Source: JABFRJ01 sp033812735 (GTDB lineage Bacteria > Pseudomonadota > Alphaproteobacteria > Rhizobiales > Hyphomicrobiaceae). From it: a stretch of 64,000 nucleotides of DNA. Below the pieces are notes generated by a model that was given only the letters and a program-made list of their open reading frames with translations, made no database searches and was not told the DNA's origin. Positions 10,208 to 18,660 of this stretch are shown in pieces (within the stretch, counting starts at the first letter, position 1; each line of letters begins with the position of its first letter). The stretch is from positions 1 through 64,000 of the forward strand of contig JAPXTA010000005.1 of the NCBI GenBank assembly GCA_033812735.1, in the 5' to 3' direction. The position numbers were made by a program, and so were the translations under genes.

Positions 10208-10876
10208 ATGACCAACGAAGGTGAGAGGTTCGCTTTGGGGCGGGCGACACGTCGGGATCTGACGCGGCGGGATCTGACACGGCGAGATCTATTGGCGGGT
10301 GCGGTAACATCTACTGCTGCGTTCTCACTGCCTGCAATGGCTGCCGAGAAAGTGGGGGCGGTGTCTTCGCTTGCCGGTAAGGCGCTGGCCGTTGGTGCGG
10401 CCGGCCAGCGGGAACTGTCATCTGGCGCAGATGTGTTTCTGGCCGACGTCATCAAGACGACGATTGGGACGCGGGCAGAGCTCAAGCTTGGGCAACGCAC
10501 GCGATTGATGCTTGGCGGTTCGACCGAACTTCGGATCGTGCGGTATCTCGTCGACGCGGGCGGTGATATCGACCTGATGGCCGGTGCGATCGAATTCGAG
10601 CGGACGGGTAAACCTGCCTCGACGGAATTGCGGGTCAGAAGTGCTTACGGATTGATCGGAGTGCGGGGTACCAAGTTTTTCGCCGGCCGCAGCGACGGTG
10701 TTTTTGGCGTGTTCGTGAGCAACGGCGCGGTATCGTTTTCAGGTGGGGGGCGCACTGTGGTTATCCAGACAGGCGAAGGGTCCGGAATTCGCGAACCCGG
10801 CGCTCAACCATCGACGCCGAGCAAATGGGCTCCGGAGCGGGTCCAGGCCGCGCTGAAGCGCGTGCGGCGGGGGTAG
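10208..10876 (+). CDS. FecR-domain protein with Tat-type signal
   Basis: Exported protein of 222 residues. A FecR-like beta domain occupies roughly 40-190, with LGQRTRLMLGGSTELRI, GAIEFERTGKP, and the characteristic YGLIGVRGTKFFAG. There is no anti-sigma N-terminal domain or transmembrane helix, so this is the stand-alone FecR type, not the iron-dicitrate anti-sigma regulator. The N terminus is a twin-arginine signal in which the RRDL pentapeptide occurs three times in tandem, followed by a hydrophobic run ending SLPAMA-AE. No sigma factor or TonB receptor gene is adjacent. Function unknown. Confidence 0.75.
   Translation: MTNEGERFALGRATRRDLTRRDLTRRDLLAGAVTSTAAFSLPAMAAEKVGAVSSLAGKALAVGAAGQRELSSGADVFLADVIKTTIGTRAELKLGQRTRLMLGGSTELRIVRYLVDAGGDIDLMAGAIEFERTGKPASTELRVRSAYGLIGVRGTKFFAGRSDGVFGVFVSNGAVSFSGGGRTVVIQTGEGSGIREPGAQPSTPSKWAPERVQAALKRVRRG
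10250..10294 (+). repeat. Tandem 15-bp repeat inside Tat signal
   Basis: Three 15-base units (10250-10264, 10265-10279, 10280-10294) encode RRDLT, RRDLT and RRDLL in frame. They expand the twin-arginine motif of the FecR-domain protein. Slipped-strand duplication is the simplest origin. Confidence 0.85.
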
Positions 10877-11022
10877 GACGGATTGCGGCGGCTTCCGGTG
10901 TGATCGCATTGCTTCAGGCACATTTACCATCGTGCGGGAGATGGTTGCTGAATGGTTGCCGCCACGCCTATGGTCCGGGCTCGTCCTTTCGGACCGATCC
11001 GTTTCTGCCTATGGGGGCTTCC

Positions 11023-11325
11023 ATGTTTCGCGTACCGGCCGCTGTAGCCGCGGCTTTGGCTCTTTGCTTGATGGCGGACGACGCCTTGGCCTTCGGCGAT
11101 ACCTGCCACAAGGATGTGGCGGCTCGCGGAGCGGCTGAAAGCAGCATGTCGCGGGCTCAAGCTTCAGCCATCGCCGCCTGGGAGAAGAAGGTTGCCGCAA
11201 TCCATGGCCGGCGCTTTGCGAACTGGTGGTACTCGGGCGAGCGCTTGATCGAATGCTCGTGGAACAAAGCGGGAAGCCGCTTTTCCTGTAATGCAATTGC
11301 CATCCCTTGTGGCCGCCGGCGGTAA
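11023..11325 (+). CDS. Small secreted cysteine-containing protein, unknown function
   Basis: Not recognised. From the ATG at 11023 the product is 100 residues with a signal peptide (MFRVPAAVAAALALCLMADDALA) and a mature part of about 77 residues containing four cysteines (in GDTCHKD, IECSW, FSCNA and IPCGR), which could form two disulfides in the periplasm. A tryptophan-rich middle (AIAAWEKK, NWWYSGE) resembles small exported DUFs of alphaproteobacteria. An ATG 12 bases upstream is an alternative start. It stands alone between the FecR-domain gene and coaBC. Confidence 0.6.
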   Translation: MFRVPAAVAAALALCLMADDALAFGDTCHKDVAARGAAESSMSRAQASAIAAWEKKVAAIHGRRFANWWYSGERLIECSWNKAGSRFSCNAIAIPCGRRR

Positions 11326-11410
11326 CCACGCAGGTGCCCCGTTCGTTAACTCCCGTCCAGGTCGCGGCATGCTAAGGTGAAACACCGAAGCCAGCAGACC
11401 GAGTGGCGCC

Positions 11411-12670
11411 GTGAGCAGCAAACGACTTCTTCTCATCATCGGCGGCGGCATCGCCGCCTATAAATGCCTGGAGCTCATTCGGCGCGCGCGCGAGCGGGGC
11501 TACAATGTGCGCACGGTTCTGACGCGAGCTGGAGCGCAGTTTGTCACGCCGCTGTCGATCGGAGCGCTTTCAAACGAGCGGGTTCTGACGGATCTATTCT
11601 CGCTCGATGACGAGCGCGAGATCGGCCATATCCGGCTCGCTCGCGATGCCGATCTCGTCGTGGTCGCACCGGCAACGGCGGACCTGATGGCGAAGATGGC
11701 CGGTGGCCATGCCGACGATTTGGCGACGGCGGTGCTTCTGGCAACCGACAAGCCGATTGTTATCGCGCCGGCGATGAACCCGCGCATGTGGGACCATCCG
11801 GCGACGCGCCGAAATGCGGCAATGCTACAGGCAGACGGGGTCCGCTTCGTCGGTCCGGGCCGTGGGGAAATGGCGGAGCGCGGGGAGAGTGGTGTCGGCC
11901 GAATGGCTGAGCCGGTTGAGATCTTGGCTGCGATCGAGAACGCCATGGCGGCCGGAAAGATTGCGGCTGGCGACGCGTCCCGGGGGGCGGCAGGGCCGTC
12001 ACTCGCGGGCAAACATGTGCTTATAACCGCGGGCCCAACGCACGAGCCGATCGACCCTGTGCGGTACATTGCCAACCGCTCATCGGGCAAGCAGGGGTAC
12101 GCCCTCGCAATGGCGGCGCGTGATCACGGCGCGCGCGTGACGCTTGTTTCAGGGCCGGTCTCTCTGCCGATTCCCGATGGGATGACGGTCGTAAAGGTTG
12201 AAACGGCCGAGCAGATGCTCATGGCCGTGCGCCAATGCCTGCCAGCAGATGTCGGCATATTCGCCGCCGCCGTTGCCGACTGGCGCACCGCCAGCGCGGC
12301 CGATGAGAAGATCAAAAAGGATCCGAAGGCCAAGTCTCCCAAGCTCGAGCTCGTGGAGAACCCGGATATTCTCAAAACGATCGCGCATGAAAAGGCGCCG
12401 GTACGTCCGCCGTTGATGGTCGGGTTCGCAGCTGAGACGGAACATGTGCTCGAGCACGCCAAGAAGAAGCGCAAGTCGAAGGGCTGCGATTGGATCGTCG
12501 CCAATGACGTGTCGCCCGAAGGCGGTGTCATGGGAGGCGACCGCAATACGGTTCATCTGATCACCGAGGCTGGTGTCGAGAGCTGGCCTGAAATGGATAA
12601 AGACAAAGTAGCCATAGCGCTGATCGAGCGGATTGCCGATCACCTTGCGCTCAATATCGATCAGGCTTGA
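11411..12670 (+). CDS. coaBC: Bifunctional phosphopantothenoylcysteine decarboxylase/phosphopantothenate-cysteine ligase
   Basis: Carries out two consecutive steps of coenzyme A synthesis: ligation of cysteine to phosphopantothenate and decarboxylation to phosphopantetheine. 419 residues, normal length, started by GTG at 11411. The N-terminal CoaC flavoprotein half shows IIGGGIAAYKCLELIRRAR, GHIRLARDADLVVVAPATA and the substrate motif APAMNPRMW; the CoaB half begins at ITAGPTHEPIDPVRYI, with NRSSGKQGYALA and the lysine-rich KIKKDPKAKSP. It is followed directly by dut, the usual alphaproteobacterial order. Confidence 0.96.
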   Translation: MSSKRLLLIIGGGIAAYKCLELIRRARERGYNVRTVLTRAGAQFVTPLSIGALSNERVLTDLFSLDDEREIGHIRLARDADLVVVAPATADLMAKMAGGHADDLATAVLLATDKPIVIAPAMNPRMWDHPATRRNAAMLQADGVRFVGPGRGEMAERGESGVGRMAEPVEILAAIENAMAAGKIAAGDASRGAAGPSLAGKHVLITAGPTHEPIDPVRYIANRSSGKQGYALAMAARDHGARVTLVSGPVSLPIPDGMTVVKVETAEQMLMAVRQCLPADVGIFAAAVADWRTASAADEKIKKDPKAKSPKLELVENPDILKTIAHEKAPVRPPLMVGFAAETEHVLEHAKKKRKSKGCDWIVANDVSPEGGVMGGDRNTVHLITEAGVESWPEMDKDKVAIALIERIADHLALNIDQA

Positions 12671-12678
12671 GGACGGAA

Positions 12679-13284
12679 ATGGCGCGTTTGAGTAGCGAGA
12701 AGATGGTTCAGGTCCGCGTCGTCGTTCTGCCGCATGGTCGAGATTTGCCACTGCCGACCTACCAGACGAGCGGTGCCGCCGGCATGGATCTCGTCGCTGC
12801 CGTGCCGGCAGATCGGCCCGTGCGGTTGAAGAAGGGGCAAAGGGCGCTTGTCGAGACCGGATTGGTGCTGGAGTTGCCGCGCGGTACCGAAGCGCAGGTT
12901 AGGCCACGATCGGGACTAGCCTTGAAGCACGGCGTTACCGTGCTCAATACGCCGGGAACGATCGACTGCGACTATCGCGGCGAAGTGAAGGTCATTCTGG
13001 TCAATCTTGGTGACAAAACATTCGTCGTTCAACGCGGCGAGCGGATTGCACAGATGGTGATCGCGCGCGTAACGCAGGCTGCTCTGAAGGAGGTTTCGAC
13101 GGCGCGGGCGACTGCCCGTGGTGCGGGTGGCTTTGGGTCGACCGGCATCACTGTTGCGGCAGTCGCGTCGCCAGTCCCGGCCAAGAAAATCGCAAAGACT
13201 CCGAAACGCGCCGCGCCGAAAAAAAGGAAGCTCATGGCGTTCCCACGCCGTGCGGCGGCATCGCGTACCCCGCGCAGGCGATGA
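12679..13284 (+). CDS. dut: dUTP diphosphatase with basic C-terminal tail
   Basis: Hydrolyses dUTP to dUMP, limiting uracil in DNA and feeding thymidylate synthesis; normally a homotrimer. The five conserved motifs are present: TSGAAGMDLVAA, RPRSGLALKHGV, GTIDCDYRGEVKVIL, RGERIAQMVI and RGAGGFGSTG. Standard enzymes end near the last motif, at about 150 residues. This product continues for some 45 residues rich in Lys, Arg, Ala and Pro, with KKIAKTPKRAAPKKRK and a final PRRR, giving 201 residues. The ATG at 12679 has GAGGA before it; the gene starts 8 bases after the coaBC stop. The tail is an odd extension, discussed as a finding. Confidence 0.93.
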   Translation: MARLSSEKMVQVRVVVLPHGRDLPLPTYQTSGAAGMDLVAAVPADRPVRLKKGQRALVETGLVLELPRGTEAQVRPRSGLALKHGVTVLNTPGTIDCDYRGEVKVILVNLGDKTFVVQRGERIAQMVIARVTQAALKEVSTARATARGAGGFGSTGITVAAVASPVPAKKIAKTPKRAAPKKRKLMAFPRRAAASRTPRRR

Positions 13285-13407
13285 TTGCGCAAAATATTGC
13301 GCCGGCCGACGGTCGGTTCAGCCGATGCGTCCTGCAGGCCCAGCTTGTGTGTCCGGAGATCCGCCGCCATATCAAAGCGCGACAGGTGAAACGCACGAGG
13401 CGCGCCC

Positions 13408-14397
13408 ATGACCGATGCATTGCCCGAGATCAAGACGCTGGCCGCTATTCCTGAAAAGGGACGTGGACGGGTCTACAACGATATTGCCGAGACAATCGCA
13501 AACACGCCTCTCGTGCGGCTGTCGCGCATCAAGGCTGCCGCGAAAGCAGGCGCCGACATTCTCATGAAACTCGAATTCTTCAATCCGCTGTCGAGCGTCA
13601 AGGACCGCATCGGCGTTTCGATGATCGATGTGCTCGAGGCACAGGGCCGCATCACGCCTGGCAAGTCGACACTCGTCGAGCCAACGTCGGGTAATACGGG
13701 CATTGGTCTTGCGTTCGTCGCGGCCGCGCGCGGCTATCGCCTCATCCTTACAATGCCGGAATCGATGTCGGTGGAGCGCCGCAAGATCCTGGCGCACCTT
13801 GGGGCGGAGTTGGTTTTGACGCCGAAAGAAGGCGGCATGGGCGCGGCGATCGAGGCGGCGAACGCCCTGCTTAAGGAGATCCCCGATAGCATTCAGCCGA
13901 GCCAATTCGAAAATCCCGCCAATCCGCGGGTTCACGAGGAGACAACTGCGCTCGAGATCTGGAACGATACGGGCGGCAACATCGATGCGCTGGTGGTCGG
14001 TGTCGGTACGGGTGGAACGATCACCGGTTGCGGTCGGGTCTTGAGGGCCAAAAATCCTGCGATCAAAATTATTGCCGTCGAGCCCTCGACGAGTGCCGTT
14101 CTTTCGGGAGAGCCGAAAGGGTTGCACAAGATCCAGGGGATCGGCGCGGGGTTCGTGCCGGCAGTTCTGGACCGCAGCCTGATCGACGAGGTCATCAAGA
14201 TCCCGAGCGAGGCGGCGTTCGATACATCGCGATGGCTCGCCAAAACCGAGGGCATTCCGGGCGGCATTTCAACGGGCGCCAATCTTGCCGCCGCAGTCAT
14301 CGTTGCGACACGTCCCGAATTCGCGGGGAAGACCGTCGTTACGTTCGCGCCATCATCGGCTGAGCGGTACTACACGAGCGACCTATTCCCATCATGA
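13408..14397 (+). CDS. cysK: Cysteine synthase A
   Basis: O-acetylserine sulfhydrylase, PLP-dependent, forming cysteine from O-acetylserine and sulfide. 329 residues. The PLP lysine is at about residue 65 in NPLSSVKDRIG, the substrate loop is PTSGNTGIGLAF, the phosphate cradle is GVGTGGTITGCGR, and the C-terminal PGGISTGANLAAA matches the family. The N terminus runs about 20 residues longer than in E. coli CysK. It converges with the histidine kinase gene, the two stops overlapping by 6 bases. A cystathionine beta-synthase-like role cannot be excluded but no CBS domain is present. Confidence 0.93.
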   Translation: MTDALPEIKTLAAIPEKGRGRVYNDIAETIANTPLVRLSRIKAAAKAGADILMKLEFFNPLSSVKDRIGVSMIDVLEAQGRITPGKSTLVEPTSGNTGIGLAFVAAARGYRLILTMPESMSVERRKILAHLGAELVLTPKEGGMGAAIEAANALLKEIPDSIQPSQFENPANPRVHEETTALEIWNDTGGNIDALVVGVGTGGTITGCGRVLRAKNPAIKIIAVEPSTSAVLSGEPKGLHKIQGIGAGFVPAVLDRSLIDEVIKIPSEAAFDTSRWLAKTEGIPGGISTGANLAAAVIVATRPEFAGKTVVTFAPSSAERYYTSDLFPS

Positions 14398-15750
14398 GGC
14401 TGGCGGTTGCGGCGCCGGCAACGACACAGTGACGACGAGGCCGCCTCCGCTGTCTCGTGCGAGGGCGAGCTGTCCGCCGAGTTCCTCGACCAAGTCCGAC
14501 ACGATGGCGAGGCCGAGGCCTGATCCTGGTTTCGACCGGTCCAGCCGCCTGCCGCGGTCGGTAAGTTCGGCCAAGTGCCCCGGGTCGACACCAGGGCCGT
14601 CGTCGCGCACGGCTACGTAGACCAGCTGCGCGTCTTGGCGGGCCGAGACGTGAACGTTGCCTTTTGCCCACTTGCGAGCGTTGTCCAGCACGTTGCCAAA
14701 GATCTCGGTGAGTGCGGTCGGGTCGGCGCGGATCGCGATCGCGTCCGGTACATCCAGCTGCCAAGCGAGCTGGTCACCACGGGGGAGCCGTTCTAGGCTG
14801 CGGATGAGGGTCGCCAAGACGGGCTTCAGTCTTGCGGGAGGTGTTGACGGTCCGGCGTGGGCGCTGCGAGAGAGGGCGAGTTCACGCTCGACGTGCTTCA
14901 ACATGCTCGAGGTATAGTCCCGCAGCTCGCGAGCGAGATCTGTCTCGCCGCGGTCGCCGATCTCGTCGGCAATGTTCGATATTGCCGTCATTGGCGTCTT
15001 CAAGCCATGCGCAAGGTCTGCGGCACGCTGGCGTTTGCGATCGGCGTCACGCTCGCGCTCATCGAGTAGCAGGTTCAGATCGTCCACCAATCGCGCGACT
15101 TCCTGCGGATAGACCTGCTCCAGACGGCGGGTTTCGCCCGTTCTGAGCTTTGCAAGGTCGCGTCTCAGCCCGGCCAAAGGGGCGAGCCCAAGCGCGATCG
15201 CCGTTGCGAATGCCGCGAGCAGAAGTGCTCCTAAGACCAAGAGCATGCGGGTGATTTCGTCACGAAAGTCTTTGACGGCCTTGAACGCCTCTGTCCGCGC
15301 CACAGCGACGACGAAGCGAATATCCAGTGCACCGCTTGGGCGCTCCACTCGGAGGTCCCGGACGACTGCGATGAGTTGATGCCCCTGTGGTCCCACAAAT
15401 GTCAGTCCGCTCGGCTCGGCGATTTGAGCCGGGAGCCGCAATGTTTCGTCCCAGAGAGAGCGGGACCGATCAACGACCTGGTTGGCCAGGCCGACCTGCC
15501 AGTAGGCGCCACTCAGTGCCTGGTAGTATCTCTGATCGGACGGGCGCCGGTTCAAAGTCACTCCACCGTCTTCGCCGATCGTCAATCCGGCAATCAGTTC
15601 GCGAGCGTCGATCTCGAGTTCGGAGACAACGCGCCGTTCGACGTGAAGTTTGAACATGCGCGTCAAAGCCCAGCCCGCTGCCGACATGGCTACGGCAATA
15701 GTGAGTAAGGCCGCCCCAATAAGTCGCCGCCGAATGGAATGGCTAGCCAT
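14392..15750 (-). CDS. Sensor histidine kinase
   Basis: Membrane sensor kinase partnered with the OmpR-type regulator encoded just upstream. Two transmembrane helices (about residues 10-32 and 168-193) flank a periplasmic sensor of about 135 residues; a HAMP-like linker and the dimerisation box AADLAHGLKTPMTAISN follow, with the phospho-accepting His near residue 248, then the N box NVLDNARKWA and the ATP lid DDGPGVD, SGLGLAIVSDL. The pattern resembles PhoQ/QseC-type kinases. The ATG at 15750 overlaps the regulator by 8 bases; a start 21 bases earlier is possible. Signal unknown. Confidence 0.9.
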   Translation of the reverse strand: MASHSIRRRLIGAALLTIAVAMSAAGWALTRMFKLHVERRVVSELEIDARELIAGLTIGEDGGVTLNRRPSDQRYYQALSGAYWQVGLANQVVDRSRSLWDETLRLPAQIAEPSGLTFVGPQGHQLIAVVRDLRVERPSGALDIRFVVAVARTEAFKAVKDFRDEITRMLLVLGALLLAAFATAIALGLAPLAGLRRDLAKLRTGETRRLEQVYPQEVARLVDDLNLLLDERERDADRKRQRAADLAHGLKTPMTAISNIADEIGDRGETDLARELRDYTSSMLKHVERELALSRSAHAGPSTPPARLKPVLATLIRSLERLPRGDQLAWQLDVPDAIAIRADPTALTEIFGNVLDNARKWAKGNVHVSARQDAQLVYVAVRDDGPGVDPGHLAELTDRGRRLDRSKPGSGLGLAIVSDLVEELGGQLALARDSGGGLVVTVSLPAPQPPAS

Positions 15751-16417
15751 TTCCTGGCTCGTCGGCAGCAATGGAGTAGCCGAACCCCCGCTTGGTGCGG
15801 ATCAGGTCCGTATCGAGTTTCTTGCGAACACGGGCAATGAGTACCTCGATCGCGTTACTGTCGCGTTCGATATCTTCGCCATAGACATGTTCGGTCAACT
15901 CAAGCTGCGAAATAACGCGGCCGCGATGGTGCATGAGGTAACTCAAGAGACGGAATTCCAACTGCGTGAGCTCCACAGGAACCCCGTCGCTTGTCAATGT
16001 CATCTGGCGGGTGTCGAGAGCAACGGCGCCTGCCCGGATGACGCTACTGGCGTTGCCCGCGGAGCGGCGCAGAAGCGCTCGGAGGCGCGCCACAAGTTCT
16101 TCCATCTGGAACGGCTTCGGCAGATAATCGTCGGCGCCTGCATCTATACCCTCGACGCGCTCCATCCAGCTGCCACGCGCTGTCAGAACAAGGACGGGCA
16201 TCGTTTTGCCGGCATTGCGCCAGCGCTTCAACACCTGCAAGCCGTCCATTTGCGGGAGACCGAGGTCCAGCACCACAGCGTCGAATGTTTCGCTGTCGCC
16301 GCGAAACCAGCCGTCTTCGCCGTCGCGTGACCGCTCGACGAGGTAGCCCGCAGCCGCTAGCGCTTTTTCAACGCGCTTGGCGATGCCGTCCTCGTCCTCG
16401 ACCAGCAGAATGCGCAT
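15743..16417 (-). CDS. OmpR/PhoB-family response regulator
   Basis: DNA-binding response regulator of 224 residues. The receiver domain has the acidic pair at VEDEDG, the phosphorylation site Asp51 in AVVLDLGLPQMDG, the threonine in LVLTARG and the lysine in LPKPFQ; the C-terminal winged helix includes LTQLEFRLLSYLMHH and RVRKKLDTDLIRTKRGFGY. Its ATG overlaps the TAA of the PepSY gene by one base, and the kinase gene overlaps its end, so the three form one transcript. Confidence 0.95.
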   Translation of the reverse strand: MRILLVEDEDGIAKRVEKALAAAGYLVERSRDGEDGWFRGDSETFDAVVLDLGLPQMDGLQVLKRWRNAGKTMPVLVLTARGSWMERVEGIDAGADDYLPKPFQMEELVARLRALLRRSAGNASSVIRAGAVALDTRQMTLTSDGVPVELTQLEFRLLSYLMHHRGRVISQLELTEHVYGEDIERDSNAIEVLIARVRKKLDTDLIRTKRGFGYSIAADEPGNG

Positions 16418-16767
16418 TACTTGCCCTCGACCTTTACGATCGTCTTGTCGCGCGCATCGACGTATATTTCCAAGTAGCGGCGCTCGGGCGTCACGAGCTT
16501 GACCTCGTAGAGCCAGCGGTTGCTTTTGCGTTCGAGTTCGATGCCGACGACTTCGCCGGGATGGGCTGCTCGGACAACTGCCAGGATATCAGCCAGCGGG
16601 GCGATCTCGCCTGCTTCTCTCGCGCGTGCCGCGTCCTTGTAGTCGTCGTCATCGCGGCGGCGGCGATCGTCCCGGTCTTTGTCCTTGGCCGCGGAAGCGG
16701 ATGAGGTTGCCGTCAAGCCGGCGAGGGCTGCCAAGCTCGTCACGAGTTTGCGGCGGTCGAAGGACAT
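16417..16767 (-). CDS. PepSY-domain exported protein
   Basis: Secreted or periplasmic protein of 116 residues: a signal peptide with an RRK start (FDRRKLVTSLAALAGLTATSSASA), an acidic-basic linker (KDKDRDDRRRRDDDDYKDA), and one PepSY-like domain, recognisable from APLADILAVVRAAHPGEVVGIELERK, WLYEVKLVTPERRYLEIYVDA and KTIVKVEGK. PepSY proteins encoded beside PhoP/PhoQ-like systems are thought to inhibit proteases or modulate the sensor. It is first in the operon with the response regulator and kinase. Confidence 0.8.
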   Translation of the reverse strand: MSFDRRKLVTSLAALAGLTATSSASAAKDKDRDDRRRRDDDDYKDAARAREAGEIAPLADILAVVRAAHPGEVVGIELERKSNRWLYEVKLVTPERRYLEIYVDARDKTIVKVEGK

Positions 16768-16950
16768 TTCGCGTTCACTCTAAGGGCATTCGTAAGGGAC
16801 CGGGAAGGTTACGCTGTCCGTCCTGTCAGAATGCTTACATCCAGCCGTCGGCACCCTTACAGGGTTTATCAGCCCAATGTTACTGCGGCTTCGTTAGGTG
16901 TTCGTGCACCGAACCGTCCGTTCGGCCTCGGACACTCAATGGAGATCGAC
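16768..16950. promoter_or_regulatory. Divergent promoter region between two PepSY genes
   Basis: These 183 bases separate the two divergent PepSY genes and must carry promoters for both directions. I see no clear consensus boxes. Because the minus-strand operon encodes an OmpR-type regulator, autoregulation through this spacer is likely but inferred. Confidence 0.5.
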
Positions 16951-17235
16951 ATGACCAACTGGATTAAGCTCTTCGGCCTCGGTGCAATAGCTGCTGCCGC
17001 CATCGCCACTGCCGGTCCCGCTTTTGCAACTCCCGACTGCCGCAGCGGACCGCGCTCAGAGTGGCGTTCCATGGAAGACGCAGTCGCTGCGGTCACTGCG
17101 AAAGGCTACCAGGTTCGCGAAACTGAGATCGATGACGGCTGCTATGAGGTCAAGGCGATCGGCAAGGACGGCGAGCGGGTGAAGGTCTATCTCGACCCCA
17201 AGTCGTTGGAAGTGGTCCGCAACAAGGGCCGCTGA
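16951..17235 (+). CDS. Small PepSY-domain exported protein
   Basis: 94-residue protein with a signal peptide (WIKLFGLGAIAAAAIATAGPAFA) and a mature PepSY-like domain: WRSMEDAVAAVTAKGYQVRE, DDGCYEVKAIGKDGERVKVYLDP and LEVVRNKGR. Two cysteines (PDCRS and DDGCYE) could pair. The ATG at 16951 is favoured by GGAG six bases upstream; an in-frame ATG 12 bases earlier is possible. It is divergent from the PepSY-regulator-kinase operon and is a likely target or accessory of that system. Confidence 0.78.
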   Translation: MTNWIKLFGLGAIAAAAIATAGPAFATPDCRSGPRSEWRSMEDAVAAVTAKGYQVRETEIDDGCYEVKAIGKDGERVKVYLDPKSLEVVRNKGR

Positions 17236-17255
17236 CGCGCAATCCACCGGCTGAA

Positions 17256-17286
17256 CGAAAAAGGGCCCGCTTGCCGAGCGGGCCCT
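17256..17286 (-). terminator. Rho-independent terminator of the DUF533 gene
   Basis: AGGGCCCGC (17262-17270) and GCGGGCCCT (17278-17286) form a 9-base stem with a 7-base loop. Read on the minus strand it is followed by TTTTTCG, so it fits the end of the DUF533 gene, whose stop is at 17310. It may also stop the converging PepSY transcript. Confidence 0.85.
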
Positions 17287-17309
17287 CTGGATGTCTGCTC
17301 ATGCAACCG

Positions 17310-18506
17310 TCAGGCGGCAGCGCGCGCCGTCGCGTCGATGTGATTGGCAAGGTTGCCGTCCATGCCGAGCGATTGGGCGAGCTGGACGAGGAACGCGTGC
17401 TCTTCCTCGGTATCGAGGTCGACGGCGATGCGCGCCGCCGTAAAGAGCTGCACGGCCTCTTCCTGTGTGGACACGCCGGCCGCCAGTTGTTCCGCCGTCG
17501 CCGGATTGTTCAATTCGTTCGCCAGGAATTCCTCGGCCTCGGCGCCGATGCCGAGCTGCTTCATATTGCCGAGAATCTTCTGTTGTTCGTTTGCATCAAT
17601 GCGGCCGTCGGCAGCCGCCGCGGCGATCATGCCGCGCAGATAGACGACAGCTGCGTCCTGCGTGACGGCCGCGGTTTCAAAGCCGGACCCTTGTGGGGCG
17701 GCGGCGATATCGGCTGCGCCGGATATCAGAGGTTTGCCGGCTTGATAGTTCTGTAGGGCCTTGTAGGCGAGGCCGCCGATGAGGGCGAGGCCGCCGAGCT
17801 TGATGGCTTGACCGGCGAGGGCGCGCCCCGTGCGTGTGCCAAGTACGACGGCGCCGAGGCCGCCGGCACCGGCCGCTGCGGCCCCTGGGTTCTTTTGGAT
17901 CAGGTCTTTGAGCTGCTCGAGGATCTGTTCGGGCGATTGGCCGGTTGCGCCCTTCACAGCGCCACCGACGTGACCGGAAGCACCTGTCATGTCATCGACC
18001 TTGCGCGCGCCTTCCTTCACGCCCGACGTCGCCTGACCCAGCACCTGTCCGAGGATGTCCATAAGGCCACCGCCGCCCTGGGTGCCTTGGCCACCCGCGC
18101 CGCCCATCTGCTGTTGCAGCTTTTTGAGGATGTCTTCGATACCGCCGCCTTGGGGCGCCGCGCCGCCTTGTGCGGGTGCGGATGCACCGCCTGCCGCGCC
18201 GCCGAGCTTGCCAAGCAGGTCGCCGAGACCACCCAGGCCGCCCGCGCCACCGGCACCGGGAGCCGCCTGTGGCGATTGGGCCTGTCCGCCCATTTGGCCG
18301 CCGAGTTTACCCAGCAGATCGCCGAGGCCGCCCATACCGGCTGGGGCTGCACCGCGCTGCTGCGCGCCGGGTGCCGCGCCGCCGCCGAGTACTTGACCCA
18401 GAAGATCACCGAGGCCGCCGAGACCGGCGCCGCCAGGCTGCTGTTGCGAAGACGGCCCAGCCGCCCCCTTCATCATCATTTCGATCAGGCTCTTGGCGTC
18501 GAACAT
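17310..18506 (-). CDS. DUF533 / TerB-like protein with Gly-rich repeats
   Basis: Predicted membrane-associated protein of the DUF533 (YebE, tellurite TerB-like) family. The N terminus MFDAKSLIEMMMKG and the C-terminal helical TerB-like part (about 110 residues: GMIAAAAADGRIDANEQQKIL, then EEEHAFLVQLAQSLGMDGNLA) are family features; a hydrophobic glycine-rich segment GAVVLGTRTGRALAGQAIKL precedes it. Between residues about 20 and 170 lies an unusually long low-complexity region, with GLGDLLGKLGG-type units repeated at least three times among Gly, Ala, Gln and Pro. The start at 18506 matches the family; an ATG 15 bases upstream is possible. Function unknown. Confidence 0.8.
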   Translation of the reverse strand: MFDAKSLIEMMMKGAAGPSSQQQPGGAGLGGLGDLLGQVLGGGAAPGAQQRGAAPAGMGGLGDLLGKLGGQMGGQAQSPQAAPGAGGAGGLGGLGDLLGKLGGAAGGASAPAQGGAAPQGGGIEDILKKLQQQMGGAGGQGTQGGGGLMDILGQVLGQATSGVKEGARKVDDMTGASGHVGGAVKGATGQSPEQILEQLKDLIQKNPGAAAAGAGGLGAVVLGTRTGRALAGQAIKLGGLALIGGLAYKALQNYQAGKPLISGAADIAAAPQGSGFETAAVTQDAAVVYLRGMIAAAAADGRIDANEQQKILGNMKQLGIGAEAEEFLANELNNPATAEQLAAGVSTQEEAVQLFTAARIAVDLDTEEEHAFLVQLAQSLGMDGNLANHIDATARAAA

Positions 18507-18660
18507 AGGGGGAGTCTCCATTGCCGAAGTCGTATTGGCGTTGCGTCAGAGATAGGCCCCCCGGCCACGGACCGCAATGAATCCGTCGTCGCCCTATCCG
18601 CATCAAAACAACGAATGAGTTATCTTGCAAGGCACGAAGTGGCGGCCGCGCGATCTATCG

